From assembly GCA_964457415.1 (NCBI GenBank), contig CAYWFB010000047.1:1-12761 (forward strand): a stretch of 12,761 bases of DNA, in the 5' to 3' direction. This DNA is from Fimenecus sp964457415 (lineage in GTDB: Bacteria; Bacillota; Clostridia; Oscillospirales; Acutalibacteraceae). This document shows, piece after piece, positions 5,410 through 12,388 of the stretch (its first letter is position 1; each line of letters starts with the position of its first letter). The notes under the pieces were generated by a model. The model was given only the letters and a program-made list of their open reading frames with translations. It searched no databases and was not told the DNA's origin. The position numbers and the translations under genes are program-made.

Positions 5410-7473
5410 TTACAATTTCATAGCCACGTCCCAAGCGCCCCAGATAACTGTACGAAGATTGCCGACCTTCTGCGCATCGCCAATCACGTGTACTTTTTTA
5501 GCTTTAGGAGCAAGTGGAGCAGGCTTGTAACCAACTGAAAGCACTACGCTGTCTGCGGGTACTTCAATTGTCTTGCCATCCTTATCCATAACCGTTACGC
5601 CGTCATCACGGATTTCAGTAGTCTTGCTTTCAAGATAAACGGGAACCTTGTTTGTTTTGAAGAAATCACGAAGATAGCTTGTGTTTGCAAGCGCAACACC
5701 GGGAGTTGTGATAAGGTCATCCTGCATTTCAACAATCACAGGCTTCTTGCCCTGAAGATAAAGCTCATAAGCAATTTCACAGCCCGTAAGACCACCACCA
5801 ACAACTACAACATTTTCACCAACTGTTTTGTTACCTAAAAGGAAGTCGATAGCTTCAATAGCCTTGTCTGCACCCTTAACAGGAAGCTTGTTAGCAACTG
5901 AACCTGTTGCTACAATCACCTCATCAGCACCGAGAGAAGCAATGTCCTTAACCTCTGTATTCATGTGGATTGTAATTGCATCGTAACGCCCGATTTCACG
6001 GTTGTACCACGCAATAAGGTCACGGTCCTTTTCTTTGTAAGATGGAGCAGCAGCAGCTATAAATACACCGCCGAGCTTGTCGCTCTTTTCATAAAGGTCA
6101 ACCTTGTGACCGCGCTTTGCACAAACAATAGCAGCTTCCATACCACCGATACCGCCACCGATAACAGCAATCTTTTTCTGTTTCTTAGCAGGCTCAATTT
6201 TGTATTTCTTTGACTGCATTGTTTTGGGGTTAAGAGCACAACGAGAGAGACCCATTGTATCCGTAAGGTCCTGAGTATTAGCGTGACCCTTTGATGTTGA
6301 GAAGTTGAAGCAACCTGCGTGACAACAAATACAAGGCTTGATATCCTCTAATCTGTCATCAATAATCTTTGTAATCCATTCGGGGTCAACAAGGAACTGA
6401 CGAGCAACACCCACGCCGTCGATTTTGCCGTCTGCAATAGCCTGAGCACCTACATCGGGTTCCATTCTACCTGCGCAAACAACGGGAATGTCAACAAAAT
6501 TCTTGATGTGAGCAACGTCTTCAAGGTTACAGTTCTGTGGCATATACATTGGTGGGTGAGCCCAGTACCAAGAGTCGTATGTACCGTTATCAGCGTTAAG
6601 CATATCGTAGCCTGCATCCTGCAAATATTTTGCAGCCTTTTCAGACTCTTCCATTCCACGACCAACTTCTGTATATTCTTCGCCGGGCATTGCACCCTCG
6701 CAGAAGCCCTTCATCTTTGACTCAACTGAATAACGAAGTGAAACAGGATAATCCTCACCGCAAGCTTCTTTAATAGCCTTAACAACCTCAACTGCAAAAC
6801 GGTATCTGTTTTCAAAGCTTCCGCCGTATTCGTCAGTACGCTTGTTGAAGAATTCGATTGCGAACTGGTCAAGAAGATAACCCTCGTGAACAGCGTGAAC
6901 CTCAACACCGTCAACACCGGCGTCACGGCAGAGCTTTGCGGTCTTTGCGAAAGCTTCGATAATTTCGTGAATCTGCTCTTTTGTCATCTCAGGACAAATA
7001 ATGTCGGGTGCCCAACGAGATGGCTGTGCACTTGGAGAAGCTAGTTCGTGAGAAGTATCAATAATAGGCTTTACAAGTGCGCGTGTGATTTTATTTCTGT
7101 GAAGGGGAGCTACAAGCTCTGTAATAGCCCAGCTACGACCCATACCTGCGGTAAGCTGAATAAATAATTTTGCGCCTGTTTTATGGATTTCGTCCATAAA
7201 TTCTTTAAGCTCTTCAAACATCTTTGGATTCTGCCAGAGCCATTTGCCCCAAAATGTATCGCGGAGTGGTGCAATACCGGGAATAATAAGACCAACATTA
7301 TTGTTAGCTCTTTCTAAAAAGAGCTTTGCTGCTTCTTTGTCAAAATGACAACCGCCGAGCTCAAACCAACCAAAAAGAGATGTACCACCCATTGGGCACA
7401 TAACAATTCTGTTTTTGATTTCAACATTACCGATTTTCCAAGGAGTAAATAATGCCTCGTACTTCTGGTCCAT
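5410..7473 (-). CDS. FMN/[4Fe-4S]/FAD ene-reductase (enoate reductase / BaiCD-like family)
   Basis: A 687-residue cytoplasmic flavoenzyme. Residues about 1-370 are an Old Yellow Enzyme TIM barrel (IKNRIVMCPMG near 19-29, HAVHEGYLLDQF near 193-204, NKRTDEYGGSFENR near 210-223). A cysteine set C381/C384/C388/C412 follows for one [4Fe-4S] cluster, then two Rossmann folds: IGGGIGG at about 438-444 for FAD and GGGLTG at about 559-564 for NAD(P)H. This is the layout of 2-enoate reductase, 2,4-dienoyl-CoA reductase and the bile-acid enzymes BaiCD/BaiH; the substrate is likely an activated C=C bond but cannot be specified. The spacing of 23 residues before the last cysteine is longer than in trimethylamine dehydrogenase. 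I choose ATG 7473 because AGGAAG (7485-7490) lies 11 bases upstream; a GTG at 7485 overlaps that site. Monocistronic. Confidence 0.9.
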   Translation of the reverse strand: MDQKYEALFTPWKIGNVEIKNRIVMCPMGGTSLFGWFELGGCHFDKEAAKLFLERANNNVGLIIPGIAPLRDTFWGKWLWQNPKMFEELKEFMDEIHKTGAKLFIQLTAGMGRSWAITELVAPLHRNKITRALVKPIIDTSHELASPSAQPSRWAPDIICPEMTKEQIHEIIEAFAKTAKLCRDAGVDGVEVHAVHEGYLLDQFAIEFFNKRTDEYGGSFENRYRFAVEVVKAIKEACGEDYPVSLRYSVESKMKGFCEGAMPGEEYTEVGRGMEESEKAAKYLQDAGYDMLNADNGTYDSWYWAHPPMYMPQNCNLEDVAHIKNFVDIPVVCAGRMEPDVGAQAIADGKIDGVGVARQFLVDPEWITKIIDDRLEDIKPCICCHAGCFNFSTSKGHANTQDLTDTMGLSRCALNPKTMQSKKYKIEPAKKQKKIAVIGGGIGGMEAAIVCAKRGHKVDLYEKSDKLGGVFIAAAAPSYKEKDRDLIAWYNREIGRYDAITIHMNTEVKDIASLGADEVIVATGSVANKLPVKGADKAIEAIDFLLGNKTVGENVVVVGGGLTGCEIAYELYLQGKKPVIVEMQDDLITTPGVALANTSYLRDFFKTNKVPVYLESKTTEIRDDGVTVMDKDGKTIEVPADSVVLSVGYKPAPLAPKAKKVHVIGDAQKVGNLRTVIWGAWDVAMKL

Positions 7474-7527
7474 ACTAAAAAACACTTCCTTTTCATTCTT
7501 TGAAACGCGTAAGGTCTCAATAACATT

Positions 7528-7556
7528 AGTATATAAAAATCCGCGGATTATGTCAA
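7528..7556 (-). promoter_or_regulatory. Consensus sigma-A promoter of the flavoenzyme gene
   Basis: Read on the minus strand, TTGACA (7551-7556) and TATACT (7528-7533) are separated by 17 bases. The spacer is filled by a perfect palindrome (7538-7549). The near-consensus boxes imply a strong promoter that would need a repressor to be conditional. Confidence 0.85.
7538..7549. promoter_or_regulatory. Palindromic operator candidate AATCCGCGGATT
   Basis: A perfect 12-base palindrome lies between the -35 and -10 boxes of the flavoenzyme promoter, where a bound dimer would exclude RNA polymerase. Its GC core stands out in an AT-rich promoter. No regulator gene is adjacent, so the protein is unknown. 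Confidence 0.55.
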
Positions 7557-7575
7557 GAATTTAACAAAATAAAAA

Positions 7576-7655
7576 GCCTCCCTTGGTCATTGGGAGGTGG
7601 TACGGCGAAGCCGTAACGGAGGGATTCAATTGTAGGGCGGGGGCTTGCTCCCGCC
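7576..7655. repeat. Compound GC-rich intergenic repeat with three hairpins
   Basis: Three stems lie in tandem: CCTCCC/GGGAGG (7577-7582, 7592-7597), TACGGC-gaa-GCCGTA (7601-7615) followed by ACGGAGGGATT, and GGCGGGGGC-tt-GCTCCCGCC (7636-7655, one G-U pair). The GGAGGGA (7618-7624) can also pair with the first CCTCCC, so alternative folds exist. Base composition is unlike the flanking AT-rich DNA. I recall closely similar segments scattered between genes in many gut Clostridia, including the GTAGGGCGGG...CCCGCC part as a separate unit. It lies between the comF-like stop codon and the flavoenzyme promoter. Confidence 0.6.
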
Positions 7656-7660
7656 GTCAG

Positions 7661-8395
7661 TTATGATTTTTTACTATCTTTATTCTTCCCCGTAAGCGCC
7701 GCAGTAACACAATAAACCTCTTTAGCCCCGCGGATTTTCAATATCCACGCACATTCGTCAAGGGTTGCTCCTGTGGTGCGAATATCATCAACCAATAAAA
7801 TGGTCTTATCTTTCACATCTGCGCCGTCTTTTACATCATAAACGCCGAAAACATTACCTCTGCGGTTGCGCACATTCATACTGTGTTGAGTGTCCGTATC
7901 AAAAAGCTTTACAAGAACTCTTTTCAGCGGAATATCAAGCATTTTTGCAAGATGCTCAGCTAATAATTCACTTTGATTATAATTTCGCCTGATTTTTTGC
8001 ATCGCCGTAAAGGGCACAAAGCATATAAAATCAAAATTCACTTCACCAAAATCCGATTTCACCGATTTTACCATATCCTCTGCAAGAGAATATGCAATAT
8101 GCTCCTTGCCGTTGAATTTAAGCTTTTGAATGCCCGATTTTATTCCGTCTTCATAATAAAAAGGGGAGGTGATTCCGTCATATCCCATACTGTGCTTTCT
8201 GCAACTGCAACGCTCCTTGCCCGCACCACAAAATCGGCATCGCTCACCCGTTATCCTCGGTAAGCTTTCACGGCAATCGGCACACAACTCTTTGCCCTTT
8301 TCAATAATTGCATTACAATATTGGCAGTGCTCGGTGAAGAAAAACCATAAAACTGTGCTTTTAATGTAGTTTTTCAGCTTTTTAATTCTGTTCAA
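7661..8395 (-). CDS. comF: ComF family phosphoribosyltransferase-like protein
   Basis: A 244-residue cytoplasmic protein. The N-terminus holds a zinc-finger-like set C24/C27/C38/C41 and a second group C53/C56/C63/C65; the C-terminus carries the PRPP-loop signature ILLVDDIRTTGAT (residues 199-211). This is the arrangement of ComF/GntX proteins, where ComF helps take up single-stranded DNA in competent cells, though many ComF homologues in non-competent bacteria have no proven role. I place the start at TTG 8395: a strong GGAGG lies 9 bases upstream and the protein then begins like other ComF proteins. The longer frame from 8491 would run across the promoter and the ribosome site. No other competence gene is near. 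Confidence 0.87.
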   Translation of the reverse strand: MNRIKKLKNYIKSTVLWFFFTEHCQYCNAIIEKGKELCADCRESLPRITGERCRFCGAGKERCSCRKHSMGYDGITSPFYYEDGIKSGIQKLKFNGKEHIAYSLAEDMVKSVKSDFGEVNFDFICFVPFTAMQKIRRNYNQSELLAEHLAKMLDIPLKRVLVKLFDTDTQHSMNVRNRRGNVFGVYDVKDGADVKDKTILLVDDIRTTGATLDECAWILKIRGAKEVYCVTAALTGKNKDSKKS

Positions 8396-8424
8396 TACCG
8401 CACACCTCCAAAGCATATTACCAG

Positions 8425-8453
8425 ATTTTAGCATAAAACTTTTTATATTACAA
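8425..8453 (-). promoter_or_regulatory. Extended -10 promoter of the comF-like gene
   Basis: On the minus strand TTGTAA (8448-8453), 17 bases, then TGC-TAAAAT (8425-8430), with the TG of an extended -10 element. The predicted start is about 12 bases before the GGAGG site. Confidence 0.7.
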
Positions 8454-8526
8454 GCACAGAGCATGGTTGTGCAATATGACAAAATGAACAAGCTGTTTTT
8501 CTTGCATATTTAACATATGGAATTTA

Positions 8527-8555
8527 TTTACATTTTGTTAAAAAATTGTTATACT
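8527..8555 (+). promoter_or_regulatory. Promoter of the secreted hydrolase gene
   Basis: TTTACA at 8527-8532 and TATACT at 8550-8555 are separated by 17 bases. A second TATAAT at 8555-8560 overlaps but has no well-spaced -35 box. It diverges from the comF-like promoter. Confidence 0.65.
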
Positions 8556-8591
8556 ATAATAGTTGAAATCTATAAAAGGAGAATTGCTATT

Positions 8592-10427
8592 ATGAAAAAT
8601 TTCAAAAAAGTAGTTTCTGTTTTTATGGCAGTAATTATGATACTGTCCTGTATGTCAATTTTAGGCTTTGCTAAACAGTCTGAAGTTACACCAACAATCA
8701 TTATTCCGGGACTTTTTCAGAGTGAAACTTATCACTATGTAAACGGCGAGAAAGAATGTGATGCAGACGGTAACCCAATTGCAGGTCCATTCTACATTTC
8801 AGTATCAAATGAGTTTATTGGTGCCGTACTTACAACTGCACTTATCCCCGTTATAACAATGTTCATCACTCAGCAAGATAAAGACCAGGCGGCGGCAAAA
8901 GCAGTTTCCAAGCTTTTGAGCGACCTTCTTATGGGTAAACAGTCAAGTGATAAAAACGGTAATCTTGACCCTGATGTTCGTCCTGAGGTTTACAATGGTA
9001 GTTTTGCAACACTTACTGATGTTCAGAAAGAGCATGTTCTCAAAAGCTTCCCTGTTGAAGAGTATTTTGAAATTGCAGGTATGGAAAACCTCTATGTGTT
9101 CAACTATGTATCAACAGGCAATATGATTCAGACAGCAAAAGACCTTTATGACTATATTCAGTTCGTTAAAGAAGACACAGGCTCAAAAAAGGTAAACCTT
9201 GTTTCTGTAAGCCAGGGTGGTTCAATCACAAATGCTCTTATGAAGTATTATGATGAACAGAATATTTCTCTTTCAAGAGATATTAACAGAATAATATTCA
9301 CGGTTCCCGCTCTTGATGGTGCAAACCTTCTCGGTGACTGCTACACTTATGGCATCAATGATGAAAGTGCAGCGCTTTACACAACAATGTTCACTTCTCT
9401 TTTAGGTGAAGATAATGTTCTCAGTTATGTGCTCAGTCTTGCAGTAAGACTTATGCCAAAAACTGATGTAAGCAATCTTCTCGATATTATTGCTGACACA
9501 CTTATTAACGATTATCTCAAATATTCAACACTTATGTGGGGCCTTATTCCATCAGGTCAGTATGAAATCTGCCGTGATAAGTATCTCGCAGGTGACGATA
9601 TGGCAGAAATCCGCAGTCAGGCTGACTGGTATTACAACGCACAGTTAAATTCTGAACAATATGTTCTTGATGCAATTGAAGATGGCGTTGAGATTTTTGA
9701 TATTGTTGATACTAATGTTAAGCTTTATCAGCTTGCAGCTTCTTATAGTTATACTCAGGCTGACGGTATTATTCAGGTTGATTCAACATCAATGGGTGCA
9801 TACAGTGTAAATGTAGGCACAAAGCTTCCCGCAAATTATGTTGCAGCTCGTAATAACTGTTCAGACCCCGCAAATCACGACCATACTGACCCCGAGGGGA
9901 TTATGGATGTGTGCTCCGGTCTTCTTCCTGAACATACATTCTATTTCAGCGGTCAAAATCACGCTACAACTGCATCAAACGATGTTATTATGAGCTTGAT
10001 TATTCATCTTCTTACAGATGAAAACTTCACAGATATTTATTCATATCCTGACAAATTCCCACAGTTCAACTATAGCAGAGAAACTCTTCAGCTTCGCAAA
10101 GATGTTGATACAATGAGAGATTATGACCTTTCAACTCTCTCAACTGCAGATGCAAATGAGCTTAAGGGCGCAATTAAACAGGTTGACGAAATGCTTGCAG
10201 TTACAATTATTGATGTTAATGCATTCGAGGCTGCTAATGACAGATTCTATGCAATCTATGATAAGATTATGGGCAACGATGGATTGTTAAGTGATAAGAA
10301 TATATCAAAGATGGCTTGCGTAGCTATCAAGGGCGTTTGCGATGGGCTTTATGCAGTTTATGGCGATGCAGCTTACAGCGAAATGCCAATGGAAACATTA
10401 AAAAAAATAATGTCAACGGTAAAATAA
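8592..10427 (+). CDS. Secreted alpha/beta-hydrolase, lipase/esterase-like
   Basis: A 611-residue exported protein. Residues 1-27 are a Sec signal peptide with a basic start, a hydrophobic core and a likely cut after GFA. The hydrolase fold is suggested by TIIIPGL (35-41) as the first strand with oxyanion-hole loop, VNLVSVSQGGS (201-211) as the nucleophile elbow with S207, QADGIIQVDSTSMGA (389-403) resembling the acid-bearing GDG..P..S segment of lipases, and GQNHATTASNDVI (454-466) as the likely histidine loop (H457). The elbow is S-x-S-x-G, not G-x-S-x-G. The C-terminal 110 residues are helical and of unknown role. AAAAGGAG lies 10 bases before ATG 8592; an upstream in-frame ATG (8517) would put the promoter inside the gene. 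A terminator and a lipoprotein gene follow. Substrate unknown. Confidence 0.75.
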   Translation: MKNFKKVVSVFMAVIMILSCMSILGFAKQSEVTPTIIIPGLFQSETYHYVNGEKECDADGNPIAGPFYISVSNEFIGAVLTTALIPVITMFITQQDKDQAAAKAVSKLLSDLLMGKQSSDKNGNLDPDVRPEVYNGSFATLTDVQKEHVLKSFPVEEYFEIAGMENLYVFNYVSTGNMIQTAKDLYDYIQFVKEDTGSKKVNLVSVSQGGSITNALMKYYDEQNISLSRDINRIIFTVPALDGANLLGDCYTYGINDESAALYTTMFTSLLGEDNVLSYVLSLAVRLMPKTDVSNLLDIIADTLINDYLKYSTLMWGLIPSGQYEICRDKYLAGDDMAEIRSQADWYYNAQLNSEQYVLDAIEDGVEIFDIVDTNVKLYQLAASYSYTQADGIIQVDSTSMGAYSVNVGTKLPANYVAARNNCSDPANHDHTDPEGIMDVCSGLLPEHTFYFSGQNHATTASNDVIMSLIIHLLTDENFTDIYSYPDKFPQFNYSRETLQLRKDVDTMRDYDLSTLSTADANELKGAIKQVDEMLAVTIIDVNAFEAANDRFYAIYDKIMGNDGLLSDKNISKMACVAIKGVCDGLYAVYGDAAYSEMPMETLKKIMSTVK

Positions 10428-10436
10428 TAATAAAAT

Positions 10437-10465
10437 CCCCGTAAGGTAGTCTTGCGGGGCTTTTT
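10437..10465 (+). terminator. Intrinsic terminator between hydrolase and lipoprotein genes
   Basis: CCCCGTAAG (10437-10445) and CTTGCGGGG (10451-10459) form a 9-bp stem with one wobble and loop GTAGT, followed by CTTTTT. Only 15 bases separate its T-run from the lipoprotein start codon. Confidence 0.85.
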
Positions 10466-10480
10466 AAACTGAGAGGATTT

Positions 10481-11128
10481 ATGAAAATTTTTCAAAAAGT
10501 AATAATTTGTGTTCTTGTGTTGTCAATGGTTTTCGCCTTTGCCTCGTGCAAAAATGACGGTGCACAAGGACAACAAAGTTCAACCACAACCTCAACAACA
10601 GAAAAGGAAAGCACAATCAATAAAGAAACCACGACAACCTCAACAACTGTGGCAGATACAGATGAAACCCTTGCTGGCACATGGATTTATGATGAAAAAG
10701 TAACTCCGCAAGTGTTTTATTCAGAATTTTATAACGCCGAAATTACAAAGACGAATATTGAAATGAGAACCACATACAAATTCAATAGTAACGGTACGGT
10801 AAGCATCGGTGTTAGTATCACAAATATCAGTGAAGTCCGTAAAGAATATCGGTCGTTGATGGTTGAGGCGGGCAGAGTGAATGTGGAGTCAAAGGGCGAT
10901 TTTCTCACTCCCGATGATGTGCTTTATTATGAGGAATATGCCGATAAGGTTTTAAAACAAATCTGTTCCGAGCAAAAAGGAAAATATACAGTTGACGGCA
11001 ACAAAATTGTTTATACAATCAATAATGAAACCTATTATGAAACCTTTACTCTTAAGGGCAATGAGCTAATACTTACAGGCTCCTCAAATTCTGATGATGT
11101 CTATCCTATAACCTTAATAAAAGAGTGA
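10481..11128 (+). CDS. Lipoprotein with Thr/Ser-rich linker and lipocalin-like domain
   Basis: A 215-residue predicted lipoprotein. Residues 1-22 are a lipoprotein signal with lipobox FASC and lipidated C23. Residues about 32-58 are a low-complexity Thr/Ser tether, which would hold the folded part off the membrane. The rest begins LAGTWIYDE (about 64-72) and ends in alternating strands (GKYTVDGNKIVYTI, then FTLKGNELILTG), as in small beta-barrel lipocalin-like domains of clostridial lipoproteins. No enzyme motif is seen. AGAGG (10472-10476) is 4 bases before the ATG. There is no room for a separate promoter after the hydrolase terminator, so expression probably comes from readthrough and the gene may be a low-level partner of the secreted hydrolase. 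Function unknown. Confidence 0.75.
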   Translation: MKIFQKVIICVLVLSMVFAFASCKNDGAQGQQSSTTTSTTEKESTINKETTTTSTTVADTDETLAGTWIYDEKVTPQVFYSEFYNAEITKTNIEMRTTYKFNSNGTVSIGVSITNISEVRKEYRSLMVEAGRVNVESKGDFLTPDDVLYYEEYADKVLKQICSEQKGKYTVDGNKIVYTINNETYYETFTLKGNELILTGSSNSDDVYPITLIKE

Positions 11129-11141
11129 TGTGTTGTAAGAA

Positions 11142-11185
11142 AAACAGCCCTCCTGATGTTATCCACATCAGGAGGGCTGTTTCCG
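11142..11185. terminator. Bidirectional terminator with a perfect 17-bp stem
   Basis: AAACAGCCCTCCTGATG (11142-11158) pairs perfectly with CATCAGGAGGGCTGTTT (11166-11182), loop TTATCCA. It ends the lipoprotein gene (+). On the minus strand the A-run at 11140-11144 gives a U-tract after the tRNA-Pro transcript. Confidence 0.93.
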
Positions 11186-11188
11186 ATT

Positions 11189-11265
11189 TGGTCGAGGTGA
11201 CAAGATTTGAACTTGCGACTTCCACGTCCCGAACGTGGCGCTCTACCAAACTGAGCCACACCTCG
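11189..11265 (-). tRNA. tRNA-Pro, anticodon CGG
   Basis: On the minus strand the acceptor CGAGGTG (11259-11265) pairs with CACCTCG, followed by A73 and an encoded CCA (11189-11191). The D arm is GCTC...GAGC, the anticodon stem CCACG/CGTGG is perfect, and loop TTCGGGA gives anticodon CGG, reading CCG. The T loop is TTCAAAT with stem GCAAG/CTTGT. The initial C is typical of bacterial tRNA-Pro. It has its own promoter and shares the 17-bp terminator with the convergent lipoprotein gene. Confidence 0.95.
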
Positions 11266-11290
11266 ATATTTATTTTTGCAATGCTAAAAC

Positions 11291-11319
11291 ATTATAATAT
11301 GTTTTAATTTATAAATCAA
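11291..11319 (-). promoter_or_regulatory. Promoter of tRNA-Pro
   Basis: On the minus strand TTGATT (11314-11319), 17 bases, then consensus TATAAT (11291-11296). The predicted start is about 20 bases before the mature tRNA. Confidence 0.75.
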
Positions 11320-11324
11320 GTAGT

Positions 11325-11372
11325 TTTTGAAATTATGTATTGCAGAAATTTTGAAATTATGTATTGCAGAAA
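11325..11372. repeat. Perfect 24-bp tandem duplication
   Basis: Two identical head-to-tail copies of a 24-base unit (TTTTGAAATTATG...GCAGAAA) occupy 11325-11348 and 11349-11372, just upstream of the tRNA-Pro promoter. The rest of 11373-11422 holds no gene that I can see. Confidence 0.85.
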
Positions 11373-11422
11373 TGTAGAGTCGTCAATGATAGGTGACAAA
11401 AAATCCCCAAAAAAGAATAATC

Positions 11423-11477
11423 AAAAATGCACAGCGGACGGTTAGCGTGAAAACATAAGCGTTAACCGTCCCCTGTG
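11423..11477 (-). terminator. Long stem-loop terminator after the methyltransferase gene
   Basis: CACAGCGGACGGTTAGCG (11430-11447) pairs with CGTTAACCGTCCCCTGTG (11460-11477), 17 of 18 positions counting one G-U pair, with a 12-base loop. On the minus strand it is followed by CA and a run of five T (11427-11423). It begins 28 bases after the methyltransferase stop. The stem is longer than needed for termination, so it could also be a repeat element in use as a terminator. Confidence 0.7.
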
Positions 11478-11505
11478 TTAACAGAGAGTAGTTTAAAAAT
11501 TGTAA

Positions 11506-12252
11506 CTATAACTTTACACCTTTATAAATATAGTAAGGTTTCGAGAAAACATATTGACCGTCTGTTTGTGCAGATTTAAGATTTGTAATAAACTCATCAT
11601 ATTCTTCCTTACTTAATGTTCCTGTGTTTTCTTTGTAAAGCCATGCAATATCCTGACTTAAAGCATACCCGAATGTACTTTCTTTGTATTCTGTTTCAAC
11701 AACATTGTGAATGGTTACTGAACTTTCAAAAAGATTGCTCTTATTGAAAAATCCGTACATCCTTCTACCAATCCAACTGTCAAGGTCATCCATCCAAGGT
11801 TGTTTTGTTACAGCATAAGTGTGAATCGCTTTTGCAATCAGCTCTTTGTTTTCTCCGTTATAAGCAATACTATCCCAATCACAGTTTACGCAAATCACAG
11901 TTCCACCTGGTTTTAGAATTCTGTGAATTTCACTTACTAAGAAATCCTTATCTGAGACACACTCAAACATATCTTTTGTAAATACAAAATCAAAGGTGTT
12001 GTCATCAAATTTAAGTTTTTTTGAGCAATCCATAACTTTAAGTTTAATCGGCTTATTATATTTAACATTTTTAAAGCCTTTGTCATTTATATCTACACCG
12101 ATAGCTGACTTAATTTTGTTTGAAAAAGTCTCTTGAAAACCTATTAAGAAAGTTGCATCACGACAACCTAAATCTGCTATTACAGCATTATTAGGTAAAT
12201 ATATTTGTTCTAAAATTGCTTTATTTAATGATTGATAATTTACTTTGTTCAT
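11506..12252 (-). CDS. Class I SAM-dependent methyltransferase under leader control
   Basis: A 248-residue soluble methyltransferase of UbiE/small-molecule type. Motif I is VIADLGCRDATFL (residues 24-36), with R-D where most relatives have G-x-G; acidic D54 in IGVDIND contacts the SAM ribose in this fold; D75 lies in VMDCS; FDFVFTKDMFECV (87-99) and LKPGG (113-117) complete the family pattern. The C-terminal part (about 125-248, with QPWMDDLDSWIGRRMYG at 151-167) is a likely substrate lid. No Erm, TlrB or radical-SAM features are seen, so an rRNA target is not indicated. GGAGG (12263-12267) lies 10 bases before the ATG and directly after a terminator. The gene is visibly more A+T-rich than its neighbours, and it lies between two tRNA genes. 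Substrate unknown; drug or toxin modification is an inference from the leader. Confidence 0.85.
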   Translation of the reverse strand: MNKVNYQSLNKAILEQIYLPNNAVIADLGCRDATFLIGFQETFSNKIKSAIGVDINDKGFKNVKYNKPIKLKVMDCSKKLKFDDNTFDFVFTKDMFECVSDKDFLVSEIHRILKPGGTVICVNCDWDSIAYNGENKELIAKAIHTYAVTKQPWMDDLDSWIGRRMYGFFNKSNLFESSVTIHNVVETEYKESTFGYALSQDIAWLYKENTGTLSKEEYDEFITNLKSAQTDGQYVFSKPYYIYKGVKL

Positions 12253-12273
12253 TTTAATTTAACCTCCAAAAAT

Positions 12274-12311
12274 AAAAAAATACTGTTAATAGCTATATGC
12301 CATTAACAGTA
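12274..12311 (-). terminator. Attenuator terminator in the methyltransferase leader
   Basis: On the minus strand TACTGTTAAT (12302-12311) pairs perfectly with ATTAACAGTA (12281-12290) around an 11-base loop (12291-12301), then comes a run of seven T (12274-12280). It lies inside the 5' leader and ends only 6 bases before the GGAGG of the methyltransferase, so by default it would stop transcription before the gene. Confidence 0.88.
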
Positions 12312-12377
12312 ATATAAAAGGTAAACTTTTCTCTATCACTCTATCAGGCACATAGCAATTTAAGCCTGTACCTAATA
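12292..12377 (-). promoter_or_regulatory. Competing leader helices: anti-antiterminator and antiterminator
   Basis: Two pairings cannot form together. Helix 2:3 joins TATTAGGTACA (12367-12377) with TGTGCCTGATA (12342-12352), 11 bp with two G-U pairs. Helix 3:4 joins GCTATGTGCC (12347-12356) with GGCATATAGC (12292-12301), 10 bp with one G-U pair. The partner of 3:4 is nearly the whole loop of the terminator hairpin, so the pairing would hinder terminator folding. Strand 2 starts 12 bases after the leader peptide stop codon, within reach of a ribosome paused near the end of that frame. The folds are read by eye, not computed. Confidence 0.6.
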
Positions 12378-12388
12378 CAAGATACAAG

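Noticed and set aside
8396..8491. Extension of the comF-like frame upstream to ATG
   Set aside because: It would include the promoter and the GGAGG site; the TTG start at 8395 has ideal spacing.
11125..11307. Open frame after the lipoprotein gene
   Set aside because: It runs through a 17-bp terminator stem and antisense to tRNA-Pro, so it is not a plausible gene.
11506..12252. Erm-type 23S rRNA methyltransferase
   Set aside because: The leader suggested it, but the protein lacks Erm motifs such as the NIPY-type catalytic segment and looks like a UbiE-type small-molecule methyltransferase.
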